A DNA stretch of 64,000 nucleotides from Maritimibacter sp. GTDB taxonomy: Bacteria; Pseudomonadota; Alphaproteobacteria; Rhodobacterales; Rhodobacteraceae. Shown here one piece after another: positions 32,954 to 40,963 of this stretch. The DNA lies in contig NZNT01000025.1 in the NCBI GenBank assembly GCA_002695005.1, positions 124,001-188,000 on the forward strand. Reading direction: 5' to 3'. Numbering within the stretch: position 1 is the first letter of the stretch; each line of letters starts with the position of its first letter. A model generated the notes under the pieces. The model ran no database searches, was not told where the DNA came from, and saw nothing but the letters and a program-made list of their open reading frames with translations. The position numbers and the translations under genes are program-made.

Positions 32954-35455
32954 TCAGCCATCCACGCGGATGCGCGCGTTGGTCGGGTCGTGGGGGCTGT
33001 CCTCGACCACTTCGCAGTCCCACAGCCCGGTCTGCATCCGGACCTTGAGCTTCGTGCCCACCTCGGCGAATTCGGGGGTAACATAGCCCATGCCGATGGA
33101 CTTGCCGAAGACGACCGAATAGCCGCCCGAGGTCAGGCGCCCGACGCGGGTCTCGCCGTCATAAAGCGCCTCGCGCCCCCAGGGATCGGCATCCTCCGGC
33201 CCGTCGATCAGGAGCGTCACGCATTTGACGCGGATGCCGGTGTCCTCCATCGCGCCTTTGCCGTGGAAGTCCTTGTCCAGGTCCACGAAACGGTCCAGCC
33301 CTGCTTCGAGCGGGGTCGCGTCCCGGCCCAGTTCGGTTCCGAAGGCGCGGTAGCTCTTCTCCTGCCGGAGCCAGTTCTGCGCACGCACGCCGGCCAGTTT
33401 CATGCCGTGTTTCTCACCCGCCTCCATCAGCCGGTCCCACAGGTAGTTCTGCATCTCGATCGGGTGGTGCAGCTCCCAGCCAAGCTCGCCGGTATAGGCC
33501 ACGCGGATCGCCATGACCGGGCACATCTTGAGCTCGATGTTGCGCATGGACAGCCACGGGAACCGTTTGTTGGACAGCGCCGTTTCCGGGTCGGCGTCCA
33601 CGATCAGCTCCTTGAGGATGTCGCGGGCATTCGGGCCGGCCAGCGCAAAGACGCCGTAGCGGGTGGTCACGTCCTCGACGTTGATCCGGCCGAATTCGTC
33701 CTCCTTGTCCTCGACAGCCTTCAGCAGAAAATCCTCGTCATAGGCATGCAGGCCGCCCGCGGAGACGAGGTAGTAGCTGTCCTCGCCCTCCCGCACGATC
33801 GTGTATTCCGTGCGCGTCGTGCCCGCATCCGTCAGCGCGTAAGTCAGGTTGATGCGGCCCACCTTGGGCAGCTTGTTGGTGGTGAACCAGTCGAGGAAGG
33901 CGGTCGCGCCCGGCCCCGACACGCGGTGCTTGGCAAAGGCCGAGGCGTCGATCAGCCCGGCGGTATCGCGGATCGCCTGCGCTTCGGCCTTGGCGTATTC
34001 CCACCAGCCGCCACGGCGGAACGAGCGCGCGTCGTGATCGAAGCTCTCGGGCGCGTCGAGCGGGCCGTAGTAGTTCGGGCGCTCGAAGCCGTTCACGACG
34101 CCGAACTGCGCGCCCAGCGCCTTTTGCCGGTCATATGCGGGCGCGGTGCGCAGCGGACGGCAGGCGGGGCGCTCTTCGTCCGGGTGGTGCAGGACATAGA
34201 CGTGGTCGTAAGCCTCTTCGTTCTTGCGCGCGCCGTATTCGGTTGTCATCCAGTCCTGCCCGAACCGCTTGGGATCGAGGCTAGCCATGTCAATCTCGGC
34301 CTCGCCCTCGACCATCATCTGCGCGAGGTAGTAGCCGGTGCCGCCCGCCGCCGTGATCCCGAAGGAAAAGCCCTCGGCCAGCCACATGTTGCGCAGGCCC
34401 GGCGCGGGACCGACGAGCGGATTGCCGTCGGGCGTGTAGCAGATGGGGCCGTTGTAGTCGTCTTTCAGACCCACGGTTTCCGAGGATGGAATCCGGTGGA
34501 TCATCGACATGTACTCCTCCTCGATCCGGTCGAGGTCGAGCGGGAACAGGTCGGCGCGGAAGCTGTCGGGCACGCCATGCTCGAAGCGGGCCGGTGCGCC
34601 CTCTTCGTAGGGGCCGAGGATCCAGCCGCCGCGTTCCTCGCGCACATACCACTTGGCGTCGGCATCGCGCAGAACCGGGTGCTGTTCGTGCGACTTGCGG
34701 TATTCGACGAGCGCCGGGTCCGGTTCGGTCACGATGAACTGGTGCTCGACCGGGATCGCGGGCATCTTGATGCCGAGCAGTTTCGCCGTGCGCTGCGCGT
34801 GGTTGCCGGTGGCGGTGACGACATGCTCGGCGTGAATCTCGAATTCTTCTTCGGTGCCGATCAGGTTGCCGCCCTTCTCGCCCATGATGCGGCCCTTGAC
34901 GATCCAGTGCTCGCCCGCCCATTCATAGCTGTCCACCTGCCGCTTGCGCAGGATCTCGACGCCCCGCTGACGCGCGCCCTTGGCCATCGCCATCGTCACG
35001 TCGGCCGGGTTGATGTAGCCGTCGGTCGGGTGGAAGATCGCGCCCTTGAGGTCGTCGGTATGGACCAGCGGCCAGCGTTCCTTGATCTCGGCGGGCGTCA
35101 TCCATTCGTAGGGCACGCCAACAGTCTCGGCGGTCGAGGCGTAGAGCGCGTATTCGTCCATCCGCTCCTGCGTCTGGGCCATGCGCAGGTTGCCCACGAC
35201 GAAGAACCCGGCGTCGAGCCCGGTCTCTTCTTCCAGTGTCTTGTAGTATCTCACCGAGTAGTCGTGGATGTGGCTCGTCGCGTAGCTCATGTTGAACAAC
35301 GGCAGCAGACCCGCCGCGTGCCAGGTCGAGCCGGAGGTCAGCTCGTCGCGCTCCAGAAGCGTCACGTCCGTCCAGCCCGCCTTCGCCAGGTGGTAGGCAA
35401 TCGAGGTGCCGACCGCACCGCCCCCGACAATCAGCGCTTTCACATGTTTCGCCAT
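32954..35455 (-). CDS. dimethylglycine/sarcosine dehydrogenase-type flavoprotein (FAD + GcvT)
   Basis: An 833-residue protein. The N-terminal half is a DAO-type FAD domain: VKALIVGGGAVGTSIAYHLA (Rossmann GxGxxG region, residues about 5-24), and GSTWHAAGLLP, whose His corresponds to the covalent FAD site in dimethylglycine dehydrogenase. The C-terminal half is a GcvT-like folate-binding domain (VRAQNWLRQEKSYRAFGTEL, TPLEAGLDRFVDLDKDF). Such ~830-residue enzymes demethylate dimethylglycine or sarcosine, passing the methyl to tetrahydrofolate. ATG 35455 has GAGGAG 7 bases before it. Context, downstream of the choline ABC genes, favours dimethylglycine in betaine breakdown. Confidence 0.9.
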   Translation of the reverse strand: MAKHVKALIVGGGAVGTSIAYHLAKAGWTDVTLLERDELTSGSTWHAAGLLPLFNMSYATSHIHDYSVRYYKTLEEETGLDAGFFVVGNLRMAQTQERMDEYALYASTAETVGVPYEWMTPAEIKERWPLVHTDDLKGAIFHPTDGYINPADVTMAMAKGARQRGVEILRKRQVDSYEWAGEHWIVKGRIMGEKGGNLIGTEEEFEIHAEHVVTATGNHAQRTAKLLGIKMPAIPVEHQFIVTEPDPALVEYRKSHEQHPVLRDADAKWYVREERGGWILGPYEEGAPARFEHGVPDSFRADLFPLDLDRIEEEYMSMIHRIPSSETVGLKDDYNGPICYTPDGNPLVGPAPGLRNMWLAEGFSFGITAAGGTGYYLAQMMVEGEAEIDMASLDPKRFGQDWMTTEYGARKNEEAYDHVYVLHHPDEERPACRPLRTAPAYDRQKALGAQFGVVNGFERPNYYGPLDAPESFDHDARSFRRGGWWEYAKAEAQAIRDTAGLIDASAFAKHRVSGPGATAFLDWFTTNKLPKVGRINLTYALTDAGTTRTEYTIVREGEDSYYLVSAGGLHAYDEDFLLKAVEDKEDEFGRINVEDVTTRYGVFALAGPNARDILKELIVDADPETALSNKRFPWLSMRNIELKMCPVMAIRVAYTGELGWELHHPIEMQNYLWDRLMEAGEKHGMKLAGVRAQNWLRQEKSYRAFGTELGRDATPLEAGLDRFVDLDKDFHGKGAMEDTGIRVKCVTLLIDGPEDADPWGREALYDGETRVGRLTSGGYSVVFGKSIGMGYVTPEFAEVGTKLKVRMQTGLWDCEVVEDSPHDPTNARIRVDG

Positions 35456-35545
35456 ACCGCGACTCCTCGATTCATCCGCGCTCACCATGGCGAATTCAGA
35501 GAAACGCGGGCAATTTGCCCCGACGCTTCGCGGTGCGAAAACGAC

Positions 35546-36223
35546 CTAGCGGGCGTGACGGGCAAGGAAGCGGTCGACGGGAAGGATCGGGCGCAGGATG
35601 CCGGCCAGTTCGTCGAGCGTTTCGTCCTCGGGATCGAAGAGCGCGAAACAGACGAAATCCTCGATGATCGCGGCCTGTTGCTCATACCCGTAGGACAGGA
35701 ATTCACGGCCCTCTTCAGAGACCCAGAAATAGGGGTCTTTGGACTGTACGCTCTCGCCCGCCGAGACGAGGGGGGAATAGTTCGTCCGGGCACGGTTCTG
35801 CCATTGCCAGACATGCACGAGTTCATGGGTCATCAGGAGTGAATGGGGATAGAGCGCGCTTTCGGGCAGGCCTTTGTAGGCGTCCTCGGGATACCAGCGG
35901 TAGGAGAAGTAGATGTTGTCGTCGAGCACGAAGGCCGCCGGCCAGTCCCAGTAACGGCGCGGGCTGGGCTTGCGCACACACAAATCCTCGGGCGCCTTGC
36001 GCACGGCCGGAGCGGGCGGCGGCGCTTCGTCCGGCTCCCTGAGCGCCGGATAGTCGCGGGGAAGCGGCGTGAGCCCTGCCCCCGCGAGCACTTCGATCCC
36101 CTCAATCTCGATGGTGTCGCCGAACAGGTCCTTGGCGAAGACCGTTTCGTTCTGCGTGAGAGGCCGCGCGCAGGCAGAAGTCAGCGCAAGGGCTGCGAGA
36201 ACGAAGACATGGGACAGGCGCAC
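35546..36223 (-). CDS. HExxH-containing lipoprotein, metallopeptidase-like
   Basis: A 225-residue lipoprotein: GTG start at 36223 with GAGG 6 bases upstream, signal peptide RLSHVFVLAALALTSAC, lipobox Cys18. The mature protein contains MTHELVHVWQWQNRARTNYS, a HELVH zinc-protease-like motif, and a downstream EQQAAIIEDFVCFALF helix in which a Glu could be the third zinc ligand, as in gluzincin-type enzymes. Before it lies PRRYWDWPAAFVLDDNIYFS. No known family is assigned. It lies 70 bases after choV on the same strand and 90 bases before the flavoprotein gene. Confidence 0.75.
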   Translation of the reverse strand: MRLSHVFVLAALALTSACARPLTQNETVFAKDLFGDTIEIEGIEVLAGAGLTPLPRDYPALREPDEAPPPAPAVRKAPEDLCVRKPSPRRYWDWPAAFVLDDNIYFSYRWYPEDAYKGLPESALYPHSLLMTHELVHVWQWQNRARTNYSPLVSAGESVQSKDPYFWVSEEGREFLSYGYEQQAAIIEDFVCFALFDPEDETLDELAGILRPILPVDRFLARHAR

Positions 36224-36293
36224 GCGGAACCTCGATTGCTGCTCGTCCGGCGAAGGTAGACGATTCCCCGCCGGATGAAAGCCCACAAGCCCG

Positions 36294-37319
36294 TCAGACC
36301 GGGGCGCTGCGCGGGTCGATCAGTTTCGCCATGACGCTTGCCGATGAAACGCGACCGATTGGGGCGCCATTCTCGACCACGGAAAGCGGCCCCCCCTGCC
36401 CCAGCCGCTCCATGACCTCCTGCACCTTGGTCCCGGCGTCGATCTCGCCCTCGCCGCTGCCGGGCTCCATCACATCGCGGGCGGTGAGCACGCCGAGCGG
36501 GTTCATCTGGGCGACGAAATCGGCGACGTAGTCGTTGGCGGGGGCGGTGAAGATCTCACGCGGGGTTCCGCACTGGACGATCCGCCCGCCCTCCATGATC
36601 GCGATGCGGTCGCCGATCTTGAATGCTTCGTCGAGGTCGTGGCTCACGAAGATGATCGTGCATTTGAACCGGGCTTGCAGATCGAGAAGCTCGTCCTGAA
36701 GCCGGGTGCGGATCAGCGGGTCGAGCGCGGAATAGGGCTCATCCATCAACAAGATCGGCGCGCCGGTGCAGAACGCGCGCGCCAGCCCCACGCGCTGCTG
36801 CATGCCGCCCGACAATTCGCCCACCATCCGGTCGGCCCAATCGGTCAGCCCGACGATTTCAAGCTGCTCGTCTACCTTGGCGGTGCGGTCCGCCTTGGAC
36901 TGACCGCCCAGTTCCAACCCGAGACCCACGTTGTCGCGCACTGTGCGCCACGGCAGCAGGCCGAACTGCTGAAACACCATCGACACCTTGTTGAGCCGGA
37001 TGTGGCGCAGGGTCGCAGAATCCGCGTTGGTGACGTCGACCATCTGCTCACCGTCGGACACCCGCACCGATCCGCGCACGACCGGGTTCAGCCCGTTCAC
37101 GGCGCGCAGGAGCGTGGATTTTCCAGAGCCGGACAGGCCCATCAGGACGAGGATTTCCCCTTCGGCCACGTTGAGCGCGCAATCATGAACACCCAGAACC
37201 TGCCCGGTCGCCTCCTGCACCTCGCTCCGTTCCTGCCCCTTGTCCATCAGCGGCAGCGCGTCCAGGGGATCGTCGCCGAAGACGATCGAGACATTGTCGA
37301 ATTCTACAGCGTTGCTCAT
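36294..37319 (-). CDS. choV: choline/betaine ABC transporter ATP-binding protein
   Basis: A 341-residue ABC ATPase of the OpuA/ProV/ChoV type. Walker A LMGLSGSGKSTLLRAV (about 59-74), Q-loop FQQFGLLPW, signature ELSGGMQQRVGLARAF, Walker B ILLMDEPYSALDP, and the H-loop IIFVSHDLDEAF. The C-terminal extension (VLTARDVMEPGSG... RVSSASVMAKLID) is a single CBS-like region, shorter than the double CBS of osmosensing OpuA, as in ChoV. Its start overlaps the choW stop by 4 bases. Confidence 0.94.
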   Translation of the reverse strand: MSNAVEFDNVSIVFGDDPLDALPLMDKGQERSEVQEATGQVLGVHDCALNVAEGEILVLMGLSGSGKSTLLRAVNGLNPVVRGSVRVSDGEQMVDVTNADSATLRHIRLNKVSMVFQQFGLLPWRTVRDNVGLGLELGGQSKADRTAKVDEQLEIVGLTDWADRMVGELSGGMQQRVGLARAFCTGAPILLMDEPYSALDPLIRTRLQDELLDLQARFKCTIIFVSHDLDEAFKIGDRIAIMEGGRIVQCGTPREIFTAPANDYVADFVAQMNPLGVLTARDVMEPGSGEGEIDAGTKVQEVMERLGQGGPLSVVENGAPIGRVSSASVMAKLIDPRSAPV

Positions 37320-38149
37320 TTGCGTTCGATCCTCAGCATGCGGTCCAGGATGATGGCGACGACGACGATGACGAAGCCGGATTCGAAACCAAGGGCCGTG
37401 TTGACTTGGTTGAGAGCACGCACCACCGGCACGCCCAGCCCGTCAGCGCCCACGAGCGCCGCGATGACCACCATGGACAGCGAGAGCATGATCGTCTGGT
37501 TGAGGCCCGCCATGATCTGCGGCAGCGCATAGGGCAGCTCGACTTTCCACAGGAGCTGCCGCCCGGTCGCGCCAAAAGCCTGCCCCGCCTCTTTCAGCGC
37601 CATCGGTGTCGAGGATATGCCCAGATGCGTCAGCCGGATTGGCGCAGGCAGAACGAAGATGACGGTGGCCAGCAGGCCCGGCACCATGCCGATTCCGAAA
37701 AAGACGATGGCCGGGATGAGATAGACGAAGGTCGGCAGCGTCTGCATCAGGTCGAGCACCGGACGGATCGTGGCATACAGTCTGGGGCGGTGCGCCGTCG
37801 CGATCCCGATGGGAACTCCGATGGCCATGCACACGATACAGGCCGACAGGACGAGCGTGAGGCTCTCGGTCGTTTCCTCCCAGTATCCCTGGTTCAGGAT
37901 GAACAGGAACCCGAGCACGACAAAGAGGACAATCTTCCAGTTCTTCTGGAGGAACCATGTCAGGATGCCGAAGACGGCCACGATGATCAGCGGGTGCGGC
38001 GTCTGAAGCACCCAGAGGAAGGCCTCGATCATCACCTCGCCCATCAGCGAGATCCAGTCGAAGACCGGGCCGCCCACGTCCTGCAACCAGTCGAAAACGT
38101 CGCGCGCGACCTTTCCGACCGGGATTTTCATGTCTTCGAGCCAGTCCAT
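37316..38149 (-). CDS. choW: choline/betaine ABC transporter permease
   Basis: A 277-residue inner-membrane permease with about six to seven hydrophobic helices (for example PLIIVAVFGILTWFLQ, WKIVLFVVLGFLFIL, TLVLSACIVCMAIGVPIGIA). The EAA loop is seen in LKEAGQAFGATGRQLLWKVE and the following LPYALPQIMAGLNQTIMLSL. It forms the channel for the ChoXWV uptake system. It is 7 bases after the paralogous exported gene pair and coupled to choV. Confidence 0.94.
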   Translation of the reverse strand: MDWLEDMKIPVGKVARDVFDWLQDVGGPVFDWISLMGEVMIEAFLWVLQTPHPLIIVAVFGILTWFLQKNWKIVLFVVLGFLFILNQGYWEETTESLTLVLSACIVCMAIGVPIGIATAHRPRLYATIRPVLDLMQTLPTFVYLIPAIVFFGIGMVPGLLATVIFVLPAPIRLTHLGISSTPMALKEAGQAFGATGRQLLWKVELPYALPQIMAGLNQTIMLSLSMVVIAALVGADGLGVPVVRALNQVNTALGFESGFVIVVVAIILDRMLRIERK

Positions 38150-38156
38150 GTGTCCC

Positions 38157-38756
38157 CTATCTGGCCACGTCCGCAGCCGTACCGATCCAAGTGTATTCGT
38201 AAATCGCCCGGCGTTGCCCCGCGGCGTCTATCTCGTGGGCGGCCAGAAGCACGCCCAGGTCGGGAGCATATTCCAGCTCCCGCGTCGTAATTTCGCCGCC
38301 CGGCCGCGCGGTCATTTCGCGCACGGTCCAGACCTCGTAACTGCAATCGAGGATTTCGCGCGTCCGGGTGCCCAGATGATTGAACAACAGGCGCGCGGAC
38401 GTCTCTTCCCCGGCCTCGTCCCGTTCGATCAGGTCGAAGGTCAGATCCCCCGCTTCGTCGAGGCGGTCGAGCGTTGTGACCGCCGGGTCGTACGCCCTCA
38501 GGCGCAGGGCGCCCGCGTCGTTGATCGCTTCCGGTGCGAGAGCGTGGGCATAAGCCAGAGTCATGGCCGAGGCGTTTTCGTCGGCATCACGCATGAGGCG
38601 GACCTCGAATAGCCCGGCCCCCCGTATCTCGATATCGCTGCGCAGAAAGCTGGGTTCGTTCTGGACGAGGATGACGCCTTCGGTCAGGTCCGCCCGTGTC
38701 GGACAGGTCGCGAGCGCAGGGCTGGCCACGAGGCAGGCAAGGAGCGCGAGCTTCAT
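38157..38756 (-). CDS. exported protein, paralogue 2 of a tandem pair in the cho operon
   Basis: A 199-residue protein with a signal peptide (MKLALLACLVASPALAT). Mature part: CPTRADLTEGVILVQNEPSF at the start, a single later Cys in ILDCSYEVWTVREMTARPGG, and LEYAPDLGVLLAAHEIDAAG near the end. It shares length, N-terminal pattern, the C-x-Y-x-x-W block and YAPDLG with the gene at 38753-39352. The overlap with that gene (4 bases) and the 7-base gap to choW place it firmly in the operon. No known domain; probably periplasmic. Confidence 0.8.
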   Translation of the reverse strand: MKLALLACLVASPALATCPTRADLTEGVILVQNEPSFLRSDIEIRGAGLFEVRLMRDADENASAMTLAYAHALAPEAINDAGALRLRAYDPAVTTLDRLDEAGDLTFDLIERDEAGEETSARLLFNHLGTRTREILDCSYEVWTVREMTARPGGEITTRELEYAPDLGVLLAAHEIDAAGQRRAIYEYTWIGTAADVAR

Positions 38757-39352
38757 GGGATCAACTCGTCCATGGTGCCCTCCAGAATACGGTCATACGC
38801 CACAACACCAAGCGTACCCCCCGCCGGGTCGATCTGTTCCGTGCGTATCACGATGCCCAGATCGGGCGCGTAGTCCCACAAGAACAGGATCGGCTCCATC
38901 CCTTCGATCTCGGATTCGTTGCGCAGAACCCAGGTGTCATAGGCGCACTCGCCGATCTGAACCCGGCCTTCGCCTTCGTAATACAGGTGGTATTCTCCGG
39001 ATGAATAGCGGGCGCCGTCGACAATCAGGCGAAACGTCGTGGCGAAATCACCGGTTTCGTTGACGTCGAGTGCCCTGTCCATGTCGTCGAGGTATTCGAA
39101 AGCAACCGTGCCGTTTTCGCTGTCCTGAGCGCGCACGGCGAGCGCGTTTTCGTAGGTCGAGGACCGGCGCACTTCAGTCCCGCCGCGCGACATCCGGCGG
39201 GTCTCGGTGAGCACCCCGTCGTCGTGGAGATAGGACACGCCGAAGAACGGGTCGTCGCGCACGAGCGTCACGCCCGAGTCGAGCTGTGCCCGGACCGGGC
39301 AGTCGGCCAGCGCGGGGCCGGCGAACAGGAATGCGAGTGCGATCAGCCGCAT
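38753..39352 (-). CDS. exported protein, paralogue 1 of a tandem pair in the cho operon
   Basis: A 199-residue protein with a signal peptide (MRLIALAFLFAGPALAD). Mature part begins CPVRAQLDSGVTLVRDDPFF, has a single later Cys in QIGECAYDTWVLRNESEIEG, and ends with WDYAPDLGIVIRTEQIDPAG. The two cysteines may form a disulfide. It lies 41 bases after choX and overlaps the second paralogue by 4 bases (ATGA). Function unknown; the placement suggests a periplasmic accessory to choline uptake (inference). Confidence 0.8.
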   Translation of the reverse strand: MRLIALAFLFAGPALADCPVRAQLDSGVTLVRDDPFFGVSYLHDDGVLTETRRMSRGGTEVRRSSTYENALAVRAQDSENGTVAFEYLDDMDRALDVNETGDFATTFRLIVDGARYSSGEYHLYYEGEGRVQIGECAYDTWVLRNESEIEGMEPILFLWDYAPDLGIVIRTEQIDPAGGTLGVVAYDRILEGTMDELIP

Positions 39353-39393
39353 GGAGAAAAGGCGGCGGAATGTCCTCCGCCGCCTGTCCGGGA

Positions 39394-40308
39394 TTATTCC
39401 AGCGCCGCCGAAACGGCTTCGACCGCATCACCGCCGTCCACGGTGGTCACGCCGTCGAGCCAGCTCTTCCACGCGTCCGGATTCGCTTTCAGCCATGCCT
39501 CGGTCGCGTCATCCGCCTCTTCGCCATCGTCGAGGATCTGGCCCATGATCGAGTTTTCCATCTCGAGCGTGAAATCCATGTTGGCGAACAGCTGGCCAAG
39601 GTTCGGGCATTCTTCCGAGAAGCCCTTGCGCGTCACGGTGTGGACGACACCTTCACCACCAAAGAAGTCTTCGCCGCCCGTCAGGTACTCGAGCGAAAAG
39701 TTGGCGTTCATCGGGTGCGGCTCCCAGCCGAGGAAGACGACGGGTTTTTCGTCCTCATAGGCGCGGCGCACCTCGGACAGCATCCCCTGCTCCGAGCTTT
39801 CGACGATCTTGAAATCCTCGAGCCCGTGTGCGTTCTCTTCGGTCAGGCTCACGAGATAGGCGTTGCCTTCGTTGCCCGGCTCGATTCCGTAAATCTTGTA
39901 GTCCAGCTCTTCGCCGAATTCCGCGATATCGTCATAGGACTGAAGCCCGGCCTCATAGGCATAGGTCGGCGTCGCGAGCGTGTACTTGGTGCCTTCGAGG
40001 TTCACGTTGATCTGCTCGATCTCACCCGATTCGAGATAGGGCGTGATGGCGCTGGTCTGCGCGGGCATCCAGTTGCCAAGGAACACATCCACGTCGTCGC
40101 TGTCGAGCGATGCGAATGTCACCGGTACCGACAGGACCTTAACGTCAACTTCGTATCCAAGCGCTTCCAGCACATGCTTGGCGGCGCTCGTCGTGGTCGT
40201 GATATCCGTCCAGCCGACATCGGACATCGACACGCTGTCGCACTGAGCAAAAGCCGGACCCGCGGCCGCGAGTACGGCAAGCGCCGAGATGGTCGTTTTC
40301 ATTGTCAT
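39394..40308 (-). CDS. choX: choline ABC transporter substrate-binding protein
   Basis: A 304-residue periplasmic binding protein of the OpuAC/ChoX family. Signal peptide MKTTISALAVLAAAGPAFA, then VGWTDITTTTSAAKHVLEAL, FLGNWMPAQTSAITPYLESG and VVFLGWEPHPMNANFSLEYL, where aromatic residues form the quaternary-ammonium box. ATG 40308 is chosen because GGGAG lies 6 bases before it. It is the first gene of the minus-strand choline operon, divergent from betI across an 79-base region holding the likely BetI operator. Confidence 0.95.
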   Translation of the reverse strand: MTMKTTISALAVLAAAGPAFAQCDSVSMSDVGWTDITTTTSAAKHVLEALGYEVDVKVLSVPVTFASLDSDDVDVFLGNWMPAQTSAITPYLESGEIEQINVNLEGTKYTLATPTYAYEAGLQSYDDIAEFGEELDYKIYGIEPGNEGNAYLVSLTEENAHGLEDFKIVESSEQGMLSEVRRAYEDEKPVVFLGWEPHPMNANFSLEYLTGGEDFFGGEGVVHTVTRKGFSEECPNLGQLFANMDFTLEMENSIMGQILDDGEEADDATEAWLKANPDAWKSWLDGVTTVDGGDAVEAVSAALE

Positions 40309-40329
40309 CGTAATCTCCCTGTTTTTTTA

Positions 40330-40349
40330 TTGATTGACGCGTCAATCAA
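40330..40349. promoter_or_regulatory. BetI operator (perfect 20-bp palindrome)
   Basis: TTGATTGACG followed by its exact complement CGTCAATCAA. It lies between choX and betI, where one site can control both. The ATTGA...TCAAT dyad matches the BetI operators described in enterobacteria and Vibrio. It lies 21 bases upstream of choX and 38 upstream of betI. Confidence 0.8.
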
Positions 40350-40387
40350 AGAAGAACACTTTAGCGCCCGCGTTACAAGGGTGTCAT

Positions 40388-40963
40388 ATGCCAAAGGTTG
40401 GAATGGAGCCTATTCGCCGAGAGGCGTTAGTGAAAGCGACGATTGCTGAGATCGGCGCAATTGGATCGTTGGAGGTGACCGTCAGCCGAATCGCCAAGCG
40501 TGCAGGCATGTCGCCTGCCCTCGCGCATCATTATTTCGGCTCCAAGGATCGCATTCTTCTGGCCGCGATGCAGCACATCCTGTCGGTCTACGGCCACTGG
40601 GTGCGACGAGAACTGGCGCAGGCGATGACGCCCCGCGCCCGGCTCGATGCCATCATCCGGGCCTCGTTCGAAGCGGGCAACTTCGAGCCCGCCGTCATCG
40701 CGGCCTGGCTCAATTTCTATGTCCATGCTCAGGGCGATCCGGGCGGCGCACGACTTTTGCGAATCTATCATGCCCGGCTGCGCGCCAACCTGCTTCACGA
40801 CCTGCGCCCCCTCGTCGGGGCCCGCGCCGAGGACATCGCCGAGACACTCGCCGCCCTGATCGACGGTGTCTACATCCGCCACGCCCTGGGCACGCCGCCC
40901 GACGGTGTTTCCGCCACCGCCCGCGTCACTGACGTGCTCGACCGATTGTTGGAGGCTACATGA
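40388..40963 (+). CDS. betI: choline-responsive TetR-family repressor BetI
   Basis: A 191-residue TetR-type repressor. N-terminus PKVGMEPIRREALVKATIAE, HTH with LEVTVSRIAKRAGMSPALAH HYFGSKDRIL, and the ligand domain from about 60 (FEPAVIAAWLNFYVHAQGDP). Derepresses the bet genes when choline is present. The ATG at 40388 follows AAGGGTG; the frame open upstream overlaps the operator and is not used. It is the first gene of betICBA and overlaps betC by 4 bases (ATGA). Confidence 0.95.
   Translation: MPKVGMEPIRREALVKATIAEIGAIGSLEVTVSRIAKRAGMSPALAHHYFGSKDRILLAAMQHILSVYGHWVRRELAQAMTPRARLDAIIRASFEAGNFEPAVIAAWLNFYVHAQGDPGGARLLRIYHARLRANLLHDLRPLVGARAEDIAETLAALIDGVYIRHALGTPPDGVSATARVTDVLDRLLEAT

Noticed and set aside
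32990-35842. 950-codon open frame antisense to the FAD-GcvT flavoprotein gene
   Set aside because: Mirror of a high-GC gene; no domain, and the sense gene is certain.
40330-40349. The betI-choX palindrome as an FNR box
   Set aside because: The inner TTGA-N4-TCAA spacing is two bases short of the FNR consensus, and the full 20-bp dyad fits BetI by position and sequence.
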